Positions 52,371 through 59,803 of a stretch of 64,000 bases of DNA are shown here, piece after piece (the first letter of the stretch is position 1; each line of letters begins with the position of its first letter). A model generated the notes under the pieces. That model worked only from the letters and a program-made list of their open reading frames with translations, was not told the origin of the DNA and ran no database searches. A program made the position numbers and the translations under genes. Location of the stretch: NCBI RefSeq assembly GCF_000300335.1, contig NZ_AMRM01000004.1, forward strand, positions 124,001 through 188,000. Reading direction: 5' to 3'. This DNA is from Nitratireductor pacificus pht-3B. Its GTDB lineage: Bacteria > Pseudomonadota > Alphaproteobacteria > Rhizobiales > Rhizobiaceae.

Positions 52371-53074
52371 GCGGCGTGCCGGTCGGGTGCGAAGTCGGTC
52401 ACGTCGATGATGCGGTCGGCCACCGCGTCCCGCACCTCCTGGTCGTGGAAAATGCCGAGCAGGGCCACGCCGGCCTCCTTCTTCTCGGCGATCATCGCGG
52501 TCACGATCTCACGGTTCGCCTTGTCGAGCGACGCTGTCGGCTCGTCGAGAAGCAGGATCGGATGGTCCGTGATGAAGCCGCGCGCGATGTTGACGCGCTG
52601 CTGCTCTCCGCCGGAGAAGGTGGCGGGCGGCAGGTCCCACAGGCGTTCCGGCAGGTTGAGGCGGGCGAGCAGGGCCTCCGCCCGCCCGCGCGCCGTGGCA
52701 GCCGCTTCGCCGCGGGCGACCAGCGGTTCCGCCACCACATCGCGCGCCGGCACGCGCGGCACCGCCCGCAGGAACTGGCTCACATAGCCGATCGTGTCGC
52801 GGCGGATGGCGATGACGGTGCGCGGGTCGGCGGCGGCGAGATCCACCAGATTGTCGTTATGCGTGACGATGATCTGGCCGAAGTCGACGGCATAGCTGCC
52901 ATAGATCATCTTCAGGATCGAGCTCTTGCCGGCGCCCGACGGGCCTCCGAGCACGGCACACGCGCCGGCGGCGAGCGAGAAGGAGGCGCCCGATACCACG
53001 GGGAGACGGATGCCGCCCTGGAGATGCATGGTGAAGCTCTTGGCGACTTCGGAGACGACGAGGGGCGTTGCCAT
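52367..53074 (-). CDS. phnL: C-P lyase complex ABC-type protein PhnL
   Basis: 235 residues from the ATG at 53074. Walker [21 protein letters not shown], signature [20 protein letters not shown], Walker [18 protein letters not shown]. PhnL binds the PhnGHIJK core and is not a transporter ATPase; with PhnGHI it takes part in coupling phosphonate to the ribose of ATP. It begins two bases after the phnK stop. Confidence 0.95.
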   Translation of the reverse strand: MATPLVVSEVAKSFTMHLQGGIRLPVVSGASFSLAAGACAVLGGPSGAGKSSILKMIYGSYAVDFGQIIVTHNDNLVDLAAADPRTVIAIRRDTIGYVSQFLRAVPRVPARDVVAEPLVARGEAAATARGRAEALLARLNLPERLWDLPPATFSGGEQQRVNIARGFITDHPILLLDEPTASLDKANREIVTAMIAEKKEAGVALLGIFHDQEVRDAVADRIIDVTDFAPDRHAA

Positions 53075-53076
53075 GG

Positions 53077-53853
53077 TCAGACCTGCAGGATGGAGGAAAC
53101 GAGAAGCTGCGTGTAGGGCGCCTGCGGATCGTCGAGCACCCGGTCGGTCAGGCCGCTCTCGACCACATGGCCGTCCTTCATCACGATCATGCGGTGCGAA
53201 AGGAGACGGGCAACGGCGAGGTCGTGCGTGACGACGATGGCCGAGAGGCCGAGCTCGTGGACAAGTCCGCGCAGGAGGTCGAGCAGGCGCGCCTGCACTG
53301 AGACGTCGAGGCCGCCGGTCGGCTCGTCCATGAAGACGAGGCGCGGGCCGGTGACCAGGTTGCGGGCGATCTGCAGGCGCTGGCGCATGCCGCCGGAGAA
53401 GGCGCGCGGCTGGTCGTCGATGCGGTCCTCGGCAATCTCGACGCGGCCCAGCCAGTCGGTGGCGGCGGCGCGGATCTGGCCGTAATGCCGGTCGCCGACG
53501 GCCATCAGCCGCTCGCCCACATTGGCGCCGGCGGAGACGGTCATGCGCAGCCCGTCCGCCGGGTTCTGGTGCACGAAACCCCAGTCCGTGCGCATCAGGA
53601 AGCGCCGTTCCGCCTCGCTCATGCGGTAGAGGTCGTGAAAGGCCCCGTCGCGCATGCGGTAGGATACTGTGCCCGAGGTCGGCAGGAGGCGCGTCGAAAG
53701 GCAGTTGAGCAGCGTCGTCTTGCCGGAGCCGGATTCGCCCACGACGGCGAGCACTTCGCCCGGCCAGAGATCGAAGGAGATGTCGCTGCATCCGATGCGG
53801 TTGCCGTAGAATTTCGAGATGGAACGAACGCGCAGGAGTGGTTCGTCGGTCAT
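53077..53853 (-). CDS. phnK: C-P lyase complex ABC-type protein PhnK
   Basis: 258 residues. Walker A VVGESGSGKTTLLNCLSTRL, signature FSGGMRQRLQIARNLVTGPR, Walker B LVFMDEPTGGLDVSVQARLL, and the PhnK-type insert GAFHDLYRMSEAERRFLMRT. PhnK docks on PhnJ in the core complex. It is separated from phnJ by 181 bases that hold a palindromic intergenic element, an unusually wide gap within this operon. Confidence 0.95.
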   Translation of the reverse strand: MTDEPLLRVRSISKFYGNRIGCSDISFDLWPGEVLAVVGESGSGKTTLLNCLSTRLLPTSGTVSYRMRDGAFHDLYRMSEAERRFLMRTDWGFVHQNPADGLRMTVSAGANVGERLMAVGDRHYGQIRAAATDWLGRVEIAEDRIDDQPRAFSGGMRQRLQIARNLVTGPRLVFMDEPTGGLDVSVQARLLDLLRGLVHELGLSAIVVTHDLAVARLLSHRMIVMKDGHVVESGLTDRVLDDPQAPYTQLLVSSILQV

Positions 53854-53884
53854 TGGGTTTCTCCACGAGTTTCTGGACGTTCGA

Positions 53885-54000
53885 ACAGCCCCTCATCCGC
53901 CTGCCGGCACCTTCTCCCCGCCAGCGGGGAGAAGGAGAATGGCCTCAACGTTGGTGTCCCCCTCTCCCCGCAAGCGGGGAGAGGGTAAGGGTGAGGGGCG
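53885..54000. repeat. Palindromic intergenic element between phnK and phnJ
   Basis: It contains two hairpins, CTTCTCCCCG-CCAG-CGGGGAGAAG and CCTCTCCCCG-CAAG-CGGGGAGAGG, bracketed by an outer inverted pair CCCCTCA / TGAGGGG. It is of the type scattered in rhizobial genomes. Inside an operon it would give a structured RNA that may tune phnK/phnL output or act as a processing site. Confidence 0.82.
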
Positions 54001-54034
54001 TTCCGCGGCGCTGTCATCGATGCGCTGTCGGTTC

Positions 54035-54910
54035 TCATGCTCCCACCGCCTCTCCCGCCAGGTGTCCCCTGTGGCCCTCCGCGCGGCGTCCCTCGCAATG
54101 GTCGGTGTCGGAGCAGACGAACATCCGCCCGCCCCGGTCGTCGAGGATGACCTCGTCGAGATAGACGTCGGTGCCGCCGCACAGCGCGCAGGGATCCGCG
54201 AAGCGCTGCACCTCGAAGGGATGATCCTCGAAGTCGAGGCTTTCGACGCGCGTATGGGGCGGGATGGCGTAGATGCGCTTCTCGCGGCCCGCCCCGAAGA
54301 GCTGCAGCGCCGCCGACATGTGCATCTTCGGATTGTCGAATTTCGGCGTCGGCGAGGGGTCCATGACATAGCGTCCCTCGACCTTGACCGGATAGGCGAA
54401 GGTGGTGGCGATGTGGCCGTGCTGGGCGATGTCCTCGTAGAGCTTGACGTGCATCAGGCCGTATTCCTCGAGCGCATGCATCTTGCGCGTCTCGGTCTCG
54501 CGCGGTTCGAGGAAGCGCAGCGGCTCGGGGATCGGCACTTGGTAGACGAGGACCTGACCGGCCTTCAGTCGCTCCTCGGGAATGCGGTGGCGCGTCTGGA
54601 TGATGGTCGCGTCGCCGGTGTGGGTGGTGACGGCCACATTGGCCACCTTCTGGAAGAAGGCGCGGATGGAGACGGCATTGGTGGTGTCGTCGGCGCCCTG
54701 GTCGATGACCTTGAGCACGTCGTCCGGACCGATAACCGATGCGGTGACCTGCACGCCCCCCGTGCCCCAGCCATAGGGCATCGGCATCTCGCGGCTGGCG
54801 AACGGTACCTGATAGCCGGGAATGGCGATCGCCTTGAGGATCGCGCGGCGGATCATGCGCTTGGTCTGCTCGTCCAGATAGGCGAAATTGTACTGGGCAA
54901 TCTCGGTCAT
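54035..54910 (-). CDS. phnJ: C-P lyase catalytic subunit PhnJ (radical SAM)
   Basis: 291 residues from the ATG at 54910 (MTEIAQYNFAYLDEQTKRMI). The cluster motif near the C terminus is C-x2-C-x21-C-x5-C (CALCGG ... FVCSDTDHC), the atypical PhnJ radical-SAM arrangement. Gly-rich FASREMPMPYGWGTGGVQVT contains the active-site region. It cleaves the carbon-phosphorus bond of ribose 1-alkylphosphonate 5-phosphate to give the alkane and a 1,2-cyclic phosphate. A 260-base gap to phnI upstream holds its own likely promoter and a small divergent gene. Confidence 0.96.
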   Translation of the reverse strand: MTEIAQYNFAYLDEQTKRMIRRAILKAIAIPGYQVPFASREMPMPYGWGTGGVQVTASVIGPDDVLKVIDQGADDTTNAVSIRAFFQKVANVAVTTHTGDATIIQTRHRIPEERLKAGQVLVYQVPIPEPLRFLEPRETETRKMHALEEYGLMHVKLYEDIAQHGHIATTFAYPVKVEGRYVMDPSPTPKFDNPKMHMSAALQLFGAGREKRIYAIPPHTRVESLDFEDHPFEVQRFADPCALCGGTDVYLDEVILDDRGGRMFVCSDTDHCEGRRAEGHRGHLAGEAVGA

Positions 54911-54942
54911 CACCGGCTCCAATATTCCATTAATGGTTTTGC

Positions 54943-54970
54943 TCTATCTATTGATTCAACTCTAGATAGA
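54943..54970. promoter_or_regulatory. Palindrome in the divergent phnJ/small-ORF promoter, PhnF-site-like
   Basis: Arms TCTATCTA (54943-54950) and TAGATAGA (54963-54970) are exact inverted copies 12 bases apart. The inner sequences CTATTG and CTCTAGA also occur in the phnG operator. Promoter-like boxes flank it on both strands: minus TTGAAT / CATTAA with an 18-base spacer for phnJ, and plus TTGCTC / TAGATA with an 18-base spacer for the small gene. Confidence 0.6.
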
Positions 54971-54984
54971 AATTTGAGGATGCC

Positions 54985-55167
54985 ATGCTCGACTGGAAAA
55001 TTCTTGAGGGCGTTGCGATTGTCGTCATGCTGGTTCTGATCGTGGCCATGCTCCGGCGCGCGCTGCGCCAGAAGCGGAACGAGAAGCCGTCCCGTGTCGC
55101 GGGAGCGAACGATGACTGGATCGAGGAGTTCGGCGACGGGTCGGCTTTTGACGAGAGCGACAGCTAG
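54985..55167 (+). CDS. Small single-pass membrane protein (60 aa) antisense to the phn operon, between phnI and phnJ
   Basis: 60 residues: MLDWKILEGVAIVVMLVLIV then AMLRRALRQKRNEKP, giving one transmembrane helix (about 8-24), a basic cytoplasmic flank and an acidic tail ending DDWIEEFGDGSAFDESDS. TGAGGA lies eight bases before the ATG. It is convergent with phnI (two bases between stops) and divergent from phnJ. No family recognised. The composition (clear helix plus charged tail) and signals argue that it is a gene and not chance. Confidence 0.6.
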   Translation: MLDWKILEGVAIVVMLVLIVAMLRRALRQKRNEKPSRVAGANDDWIEEFGDGSAFDESDS

Positions 55168-55169
55168 GG

Positions 55170-56279
55170 TCATTCCGCGGCCTCCCGGCGCTCGGTGGCT
55201 GCACCTGCGCGGCGTTCCTCATATTCGCGGCGCATCTGACGCACCAGGCCGAGCTCGGCCTGGAAATCGACATAGTGCGGCAGCTTCAGGTGCTCGACGA
55301 AGCCGGTCGCCTGGACATTGTCGGAATGCGAGATCACGAATTCCTCGTCCTGCGCCGGTGCCGTGATGTCTTCGCCCAGTTCGCCGGCGCGAAGCGCACG
55401 GTCGCAGAGCGCCATGGCCATGGCCTTGCGTTCGGACTGGCCGAAGACGAGGCCGTAGCCGCGGGTGAATTGCGGCGGCACCTTCATCGATCCCTTGAAC
55501 TGGTTGACCATCTGGCATTCGGTGACGCGGATGCGCCCCAGCGGGACCGGGAAGCCGAGTTCGGGAACGTCGATCTCCACCTCCACCTCGCCGATGCGGA
55601 TCTCGCCGGCGAAGGGGTGGTTGCGGCCGAAGCCGCGCTGCGTCGAATAGCCAAGCGCCAGCAGGAAGCCTTCGTCGCCGCGCGACAGGGCCTGCAGGCG
55701 CAGGTCGCGCTGCATCGGAAATTCCGGCGGCTCGCGGGTGATGTCGCCCGGCTCGCGTTCTTCCGGCAGGGAACCGTCTTCCTCGATCAGCCCTTCCTGC
55801 GCCAGGATCTCCGAAACGCGGGGCATGGCCTCATGGTCGGCGGCGCGGGCCTCCGGCGCGGCGGGTTCCTGGTCCTCGGCCAGCTCCGGGTCGAGCAGGC
55901 GGTGCGTGTAGTCGAAGGTGGGACCAAGCAACTGCCCGCCGGGCAGGTCCTTGTAGGTGGCCGAAATGCGCCGCTCGACCAGCATGGCCGCCGTGTCGAT
56001 GGTGCGCGTGTAGCCGAAGCGGGGCAACGTCGTGCGGTAGGCGCGCAGCAGGAAGATCGCCTCGATCATGTCGCCGCGCGCCTGCTTGACGGCCAGGGCG
56101 GCAAGTCCCGTGTCGTAGAGCGAACCTTCCGCCATGACCCGGTCGACGGCGAGCGCCAATTGCTCGGCGATCTGCTCCAGCGTCAGCGCCGGCACGTCGC
56201 GCGCGCCGCGACGGCGGTCGGCCAGGAGCGTGTGGGCGTTGCGGATGGCGGCCTCACCGCCCTTGACGGCAACATACAT
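55170..56279 (-). CDS. phnI: C-P lyase core subunit PhnI
   Basis: 369 residues, the normal length. The start MYVAVKGGEAAIRNAHTLLA and the body GDMIEAIFLLRAYRTTLPRF, then TYKDLPGGQLLGPTFDYTHR are strongly PhnI-like. With PhnG, PhnH and PhnL it attaches phosphonate to ribose from ATP, displacing adenine. It follows phnH by three bases. It is the last gene before the operon is interrupted by the 260-base phnI-phnJ gap. Confidence 0.96.
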   Translation of the reverse strand: MYVAVKGGEAAIRNAHTLLADRRRGARDVPALTLEQIAEQLALAVDRVMAEGSLYDTGLAALAVKQARGDMIEAIFLLRAYRTTLPRFGYTRTIDTAAMLVERRISATYKDLPGGQLLGPTFDYTHRLLDPELAEDQEPAAPEARAADHEAMPRVSEILAQEGLIEEDGSLPEEREPGDITREPPEFPMQRDLRLQALSRGDEGFLLALGYSTQRGFGRNHPFAGEIRIGEVEVEIDVPELGFPVPLGRIRVTECQMVNQFKGSMKVPPQFTRGYGLVFGQSERKAMAMALCDRALRAGELGEDITAPAQDEEFVISHSDNVQATGFVEHLKLPHYVDFQAELGLVRQMRREYEERRAGAATERREAAE

Positions 56280-56282
56280 GGC

Positions 56283-56894
56283 TCAATCCTCCTGATCGGC
56301 GATGCGGGTGGTGCGCGGCAGGGCCGCGAGGCCCTCCCGGCTGACGAGGACGATGTCGATGCCGCGCGGGAAGCGCGCCCGGTTCTGCGCCCATTGGCGC
56401 GCGAAATGACGCGGCATCGGCCGCGGCGAGAGCCGGGCCTGGTGTTGGATGCCCGGGCCTTCGAGCAGCAGTTCGGCGCCGCCGGTCAGGCTCGCGACCT
56501 GCAGGACGAGCGTCGCAGAGCGGTCAGGATATTCCTGCGAGCCCTGCGCGAAGTTCTCAAGGCCGATCAGGTTCTCCGGGTCCGCGACCAGGGCGAAATG
56601 CGCGTCGGCAGGGGTATTGGCGATCGGCGCGCCGGTGTGGAAGGCGAGCCAGGCGCCGACCGCTTCGTCCGCCTGCAGCGCCGGATCGAGCCAGACCGGC
56701 GTGTCCTGGTCGCAGAGCGTCAGGGCGACGCCGGCGGCCTCGGGCGTCAGCGGTGCCGGCGGCTTCGTCAGCGCGATGCCGTGGTGCACGGTGCCCGGTT
56801 CGGCCATGGCCTGCATGATGGCGCGGAACATTGTCTGCGCATCGAAGACAGGGTCCTTGAAGCCGCCCTCGATGGCGATGGAATCGAGCGTCAT
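56283..56894 (-). CDS. phnH: C-P lyase core subunit PhnH
   Basis: 203 residues from the ATG at 56894 (MTLDSIAIEGGFKDPVFDAQ). Conserved parts: FRAIMQAMAEPGTVHHGIAL, FALVADPE and GTEEYPDRSATL-like GSQEYPDRSATLVLQVASL. PhnH is a pyridoxal-transferase-like-fold protein without cofactor and a structural partner of PhnGIJ. The start overlaps the phnG stop by one base. The longer upstream frame to 57410 lies over phnG and is not coding. Confidence 0.95.
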   Translation of the reverse strand: MTLDSIAIEGGFKDPVFDAQTMFRAIMQAMAEPGTVHHGIALTKPPAPLTPEAAGVALTLCDQDTPVWLDPALQADEAVGAWLAFHTGAPIANTPADAHFALVADPENLIGLENFAQGSQEYPDRSATLVLQVASLTGGAELLLEGPGIQHQARLSPRPMPRHFARQWAQNRARFPRGIDIVLVSREGLAALPRTTRIADQED

Positions 56895-57361
56895 CAATCC
56901 TCTCCCCGAACCATGGTGAAGAAATCCACCCGCGTCGCCGCCGTCTCGGTGCGGCGGGTCTCGTCCGTCTCGGCCTGCCGGCGGCGCAGCGGGGCGAGGA
57001 TCTTCTCCTCGATCGCCGTCTCGAACTCCGGCTGCTGCCGCAGGGCGTCGATGACCGCCGCGACGCGCACCTTCTCCTTCTCCCGGCCGAGCGCATAGGC
57101 GTGGCCGACCACGCCGGATGGCAGCTTGACCGTCGCGCGCGTCACCGTCGCTTCGCCGAAATTGAAGGCCGCGCCCCCGCCGCCCATGCGGCCGCGCAGG
57201 GTCACAAGGCCCGTTTCGGGACCGCGCAGCAGGGCGGCTTCGTCGGGCAGCGCCGCTGCGTTCCACAGACCCAGAAGGTCCTGTCCGGGCGCTGCCGCCA
57301 GCACGGCCATTGCCTCGCGGCGCTGTTGCATCACTGTCTGTCTTTCCTGGCGTGAGACCAT
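56894..57361 (-). CDS. phnG: C-P lyase core subunit PhnG
   Basis: 155 residues, usual PhnG length. Typical stretches are RREAMAVLAAAPGQDLLGLW, GRMGGGGAAFNFGEATVTRA and KLPSGVVGHAYALGREKEKV. It is the first gene of the minus-strand operon phnGHI(J)KL-acetyltransferase. Upstream in order lie a likely PhnF operator, a TATAAT -10 box and a Pho box, so both a repressor and phosphate starvation should control it. Confidence 0.95.
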   Translation of the reverse strand: MVSRQERQTVMQQRREAMAVLAAAPGQDLLGLWNAAALPDEAALLRGPETGLVTLRGRMGGGGAAFNFGEATVTRATVKLPSGVVGHAYALGREKEKVRVAAVIDALRQQPEFETAIEEKILAPLRRRQAETDETRRTETAATRVDFFTMVRGED

Positions 57362-57390
57362 CGGGCCTTTCCTCAGCCTGCATCGATAAT

Positions 57391-57410
57391 TTGTCTATTG
57401 CTCTAGACAA
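57391..57410. promoter_or_regulatory. Likely PhnF operator over the phnG transcription start
   Basis: TTGTCTA (57391-57397) and TAGACAA (57404-57410) are exact inverted copies around TTGCTC. The site starts 8 bases downstream of the -10 box and 30 bases upstream of the phnG ATG, where a bound GntR-type repressor would block initiation. The divergent neighbour is phnF. Confidence 0.75.
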
Positions 57411-57418
57411 CTAAACAT

Positions 57419-57463
57419 ATTATAGACTTTCTCTAAACGCTGTCGATGACGTGTTGATGACAG
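57419..57463 (-). promoter_or_regulatory. phnG promoter: Pho box and -10 element
   Basis: Read on the minus strand, CTGTCAT-CAAC-ACGTCAT (57463-57446) is a Pho box with 12 of 14 repeat positions matching two CTGTCAT repeats. A consensus -10 box TATAAT follows at 57424-57419. No good -35 is present (ATCGAC at the 17-base spacing), as expected when PhoB replaces it. Confidence 0.78.
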
Positions 57464-57485
57464 CCGGCTGAGGAGCGGGACGATT

Positions 57486-58250
57486 ATGGGGGATCGGTGG
57501 GAAACGGTGGTGGAGCGCCGCAGCGGGGTCGCCCTGTGGCGGCAGATCGCCGACCGCATGCGGCGCGAGATCGGCGCGGGGCTGGCCGACGAGGCGGGAC
57601 GCATGCCGCCCGAGGTGGCGCTTGCGCAGCGCTTCGGCGTCAACCGGCACACGGTCCGCTCGGCCATCGCGGCGCTGGTTCAGGAAGGGGTGCTGCGCGC
57701 CGAGCAGGGACGCGGCACCTTTGTCGAGAAACGCCGGCGCCTGGCCTACCCGATCAGCGAGCGCACCCGCTTCTCCGACGGCCTTGCCGGCCAGTCGCGC
57801 GATCTGAAGGCCACATTGCTCGACCATGCCGTCGAACCCGCCCCGGATGAGGCGGCGGCGGCGCTGGGCATTGCGCCGGGAACACCCGCCATAAGGCTCG
57901 AAACCATATCCGAAGCCGACGGCAGGCCCGTCTCACGCGCCCGCAGCTGGTTCGACGCGGAGCGCTTCGGCGGCATGGCCGAAGCCTTTGCCCGCACGCG
58001 TTCCGTGACCGCGTCCTTCAGGGCGCTCGGGCTTGCCGACTATCTGCGGCTCTCGACGGTGGTTACGGCCCGCCATGCCGACGCCGCCGACCTGCGCGAT
58101 CTGCGGCTGTCGCCGGGCGCCATCGTGATCGTTACCATCGCCGTCAATGTCGATGCGGATGGGCGGCCTGTGCAGTATTCGGAAACCCGCTTCGCCGCCG
58201 ACCGGATCGAGCTGCATGTCGCCGGGAGCGCCGGCAAGGCGCGGGACTAG
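57486..58250 (+). CDS. phnF: GntR family phosphonate-operon regulator PhnF
   Basis: 254 residues. The GntR winged helix is MRREIGAGLADEAGRMPPEV followed by ALAQRFGVNRHTVRSAIAAL and the wing VLRAEQGRGTFVEKRRR. The C-terminal UTRA ligand domain includes GIAPGTPAIRLETISEADGR and VQYSETRFAADRIELHV. UTRA-type GntR proteins near C-P lyase genes are PhnF, repressors relieved by a pathway ligand. It is divergent from phnG with 124 bases between the starts and a 20-bp palindrome between them. Confidence 0.93.
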   Translation: MGDRWETVVERRSGVALWRQIADRMRREIGAGLADEAGRMPPEVALAQRFGVNRHTVRSAIAALVQEGVLRAEQGRGTFVEKRRRLAYPISERTRFSDGLAGQSRDLKATLLDHAVEPAPDEAAAALGIAPGTPAIRLETISEADGRPVSRARSWFDAERFGGMAEAFARTRSVTASFRALGLADYLRLSTVVTARHADAADLRDLRLSPGAIVIVTIAVNVDADGRPVQYSETRFAADRIELHVAGSAGKARD

Positions 58251-58381
58251 CGCTTCCCGGGCTACTCACTTGATGCTCACTGGGAAGTGACCCGGTCAGG
58301 CGCCGCATCGCATTGATTTGCACAGGGTCGGCATGCTCTATCGGCTACCTTTGCTTTCAACCCGCGATCTGGGAGATCGAA

Positions 58382-59608
58382 GTGCGCAGAACCGTTTTAT
58401 CCTTGGCGCTGATGGCGCTCGGCGCCGTGCCGGCGCTGGCCGACGCGATGAACCCCGATCCCCGGAAATGGGATGAGGTGCTGGCCGGCGCGCGGGGCGA
58501 AACCGTCTATTTCAACGCCTGGGGCGGGTCGCAGAACATCAACGCCTATATCGACTGGGCCGGCGGCGAACTGATGCAGCGCTACGGCGTGACGCTGAAG
58601 CACGTCAAGCTGGAGGACACGGCCACCGCAGTCACCACCGTGGTCGCCGAGAAAGCGGCCGGCCGGGATACGGCAGGCACGGTCGACCTGATCTGGATCA
58701 ATGGCGAGAATTTCGCCGCCATGAAGCGCCAGGGCCTCATCATGGCGCCGGGCTGGGCCGAGGAACTGCCGAACTGGTCCTATGTGGATGTCGAGAACAA
58801 GCCGACGATCCGCACCGACTTCACCATTCCCGTCGATGGGCTGGAAAGCCCCTGGGGCATGGCCAAGCTCGTCTTCTTCTACGATTCCGCGCGCACCGAC
58901 GCGGACGCGCTGCCGCAGGATGCCGACGGGCTGCTCGAATGGGCGAAGGCCAATCCGGGCCGCTTCTCCTATCCGCAGCCGCCGGACTTCATCGGTTCGT
59001 CCTTCCTGAAGCAGGTGCTCGCCGAGAAGATCGCCGACAGGACACTGCTGCAACAGCCCGTCGACGAGGCAAGCTTCGACGCGGTGACGAAGCCGCTGTT
59101 CGACTATCTGGATGCGCTCAACCCGCTGATGTGGCGCTCGGGCCGGGCCTATCCGCAGAACTATCCGGCCATGAAGCAGCTTCTGGCCGATGCCGAGCTG
59201 GACATCATCTTCGCCTTCAACCCGGCGGAAGCGTCGAGCGCCGTCGCCAATGGCGAACTGCCGGACACGGTGCGCTCGTTCACCTTCCCGGGCGGCACGC
59301 TGGCCAACACGCATTTCCTGACGATCCCCTACAACGCCGCCGCGAAGGCGGGGGCGCTGGTGGCGGCGAACTTCCTCCTTTCGCCGGAGGCGCAGGCGCG
59401 CAAGCAGGATCCCGCCATCTGGGGCGATCCCACCGTTCTGGCCCTCGGCAAGCTCGATGCGGACGACCGCGCGCGCTTCGACGCCATCGACCTCGGCGTC
59501 GCGACGCTGCGCCCCGACGAACTCGGACCCGCGCTGGACGAACCGCATCCAAGCTGGATGGAGCGCATCGAAACCGAGTGGAAGCGGCGCTACGGCGTGG
59601 CGAACTAG
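58382..59608 (+). CDS. YnjB-type ABC transporter substrate-binding protein
   Basis: 408 residues from the GTG at 58382 (VRRTVLSLALMALGAVPALA, a signal peptide cleaved near ADA), with GGAGATC as ribosome site. Mature motifs are VYFNAWGGSQNINAYIDWAG, LIWINGENFAAMKRQGLIMA and LESPWGMAKLVFFYD, all typical of the YnjB family related to thiamine and polyamine binders. The substrate of YnjBCD transporters is not established. The GTG start is preferred over an ATG at 58313 because only it gives a proper signal peptide. Confidence 0.88.
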   Translation: MRRTVLSLALMALGAVPALADAMNPDPRKWDEVLAGARGETVYFNAWGGSQNINAYIDWAGGELMQRYGVTLKHVKLEDTATAVTTVVAEKAAGRDTAGTVDLIWINGENFAAMKRQGLIMAPGWAEELPNWSYVDVENKPTIRTDFTIPVDGLESPWGMAKLVFFYDSARTDADALPQDADGLLEWAKANPGRFSYPQPPDFIGSSFLKQVLAEKIADRTLLQQPVDEASFDAVTKPLFDYLDALNPLMWRSGRAYPQNYPAMKQLLADAELDIIFAFNPAEASSAVANGELPDTVRSFTFPGGTLANTHFLTIPYNAAAKAGALVAANFLLSPEAQARKQDPAIWGDPTVLALGKLDADDRARFDAIDLGVATLRPDELGPALDEPHPSWMERIETEWKRRYGVAN

Positions 59609-59709
59609 AGCGTTTTGCAGTCAGGTGATAACACCTGACGCCCGCATAAACGCGGAAAAACAAAGAGATGGGCCCGTTGTGCGTTTCGATGAAAGCTTGA
59701 ACGAGTCTA
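59608..59709. repeat. About 102-bp dispersed intergenic repeat, copy C
   Basis: Begins GAGCGTTTTGCAGTCAGGTG at the last base of the preceding TAG stop, then CACCTGACGCCCGCATAAAC, and ends GATGAAAGCTTGAACGAGTC. It is nearly identical to copy B at 50528 over the first 55 bases and diverges in the hairpin half. It sits inside the ynjB-ynjC gap and interrupts an otherwise tight operon. Confidence 0.87.
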
Positions 59710-59803
59710 GGACAGCGTTCTTGTTGAGCTTGGCGGTGTTCCCCACTCCCCTCTGGCCTCCTGGGCTTGCCGGAGGGGGCAGCAACGCCGGGAAGCCATT
59801 GTC

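Noticed and set aside
53885-54000. Possible CRISPR-like repeated segments
   Set aside because: Only two similar hairpins with no regular spacer/repeat unit; it is a palindromic intergenic element.
56283-57410. phnH frame extended upstream to 57410
   Set aside because: The extra residues overlap phnG in another frame and are low-complexity; the PhnH family starts at 56894.
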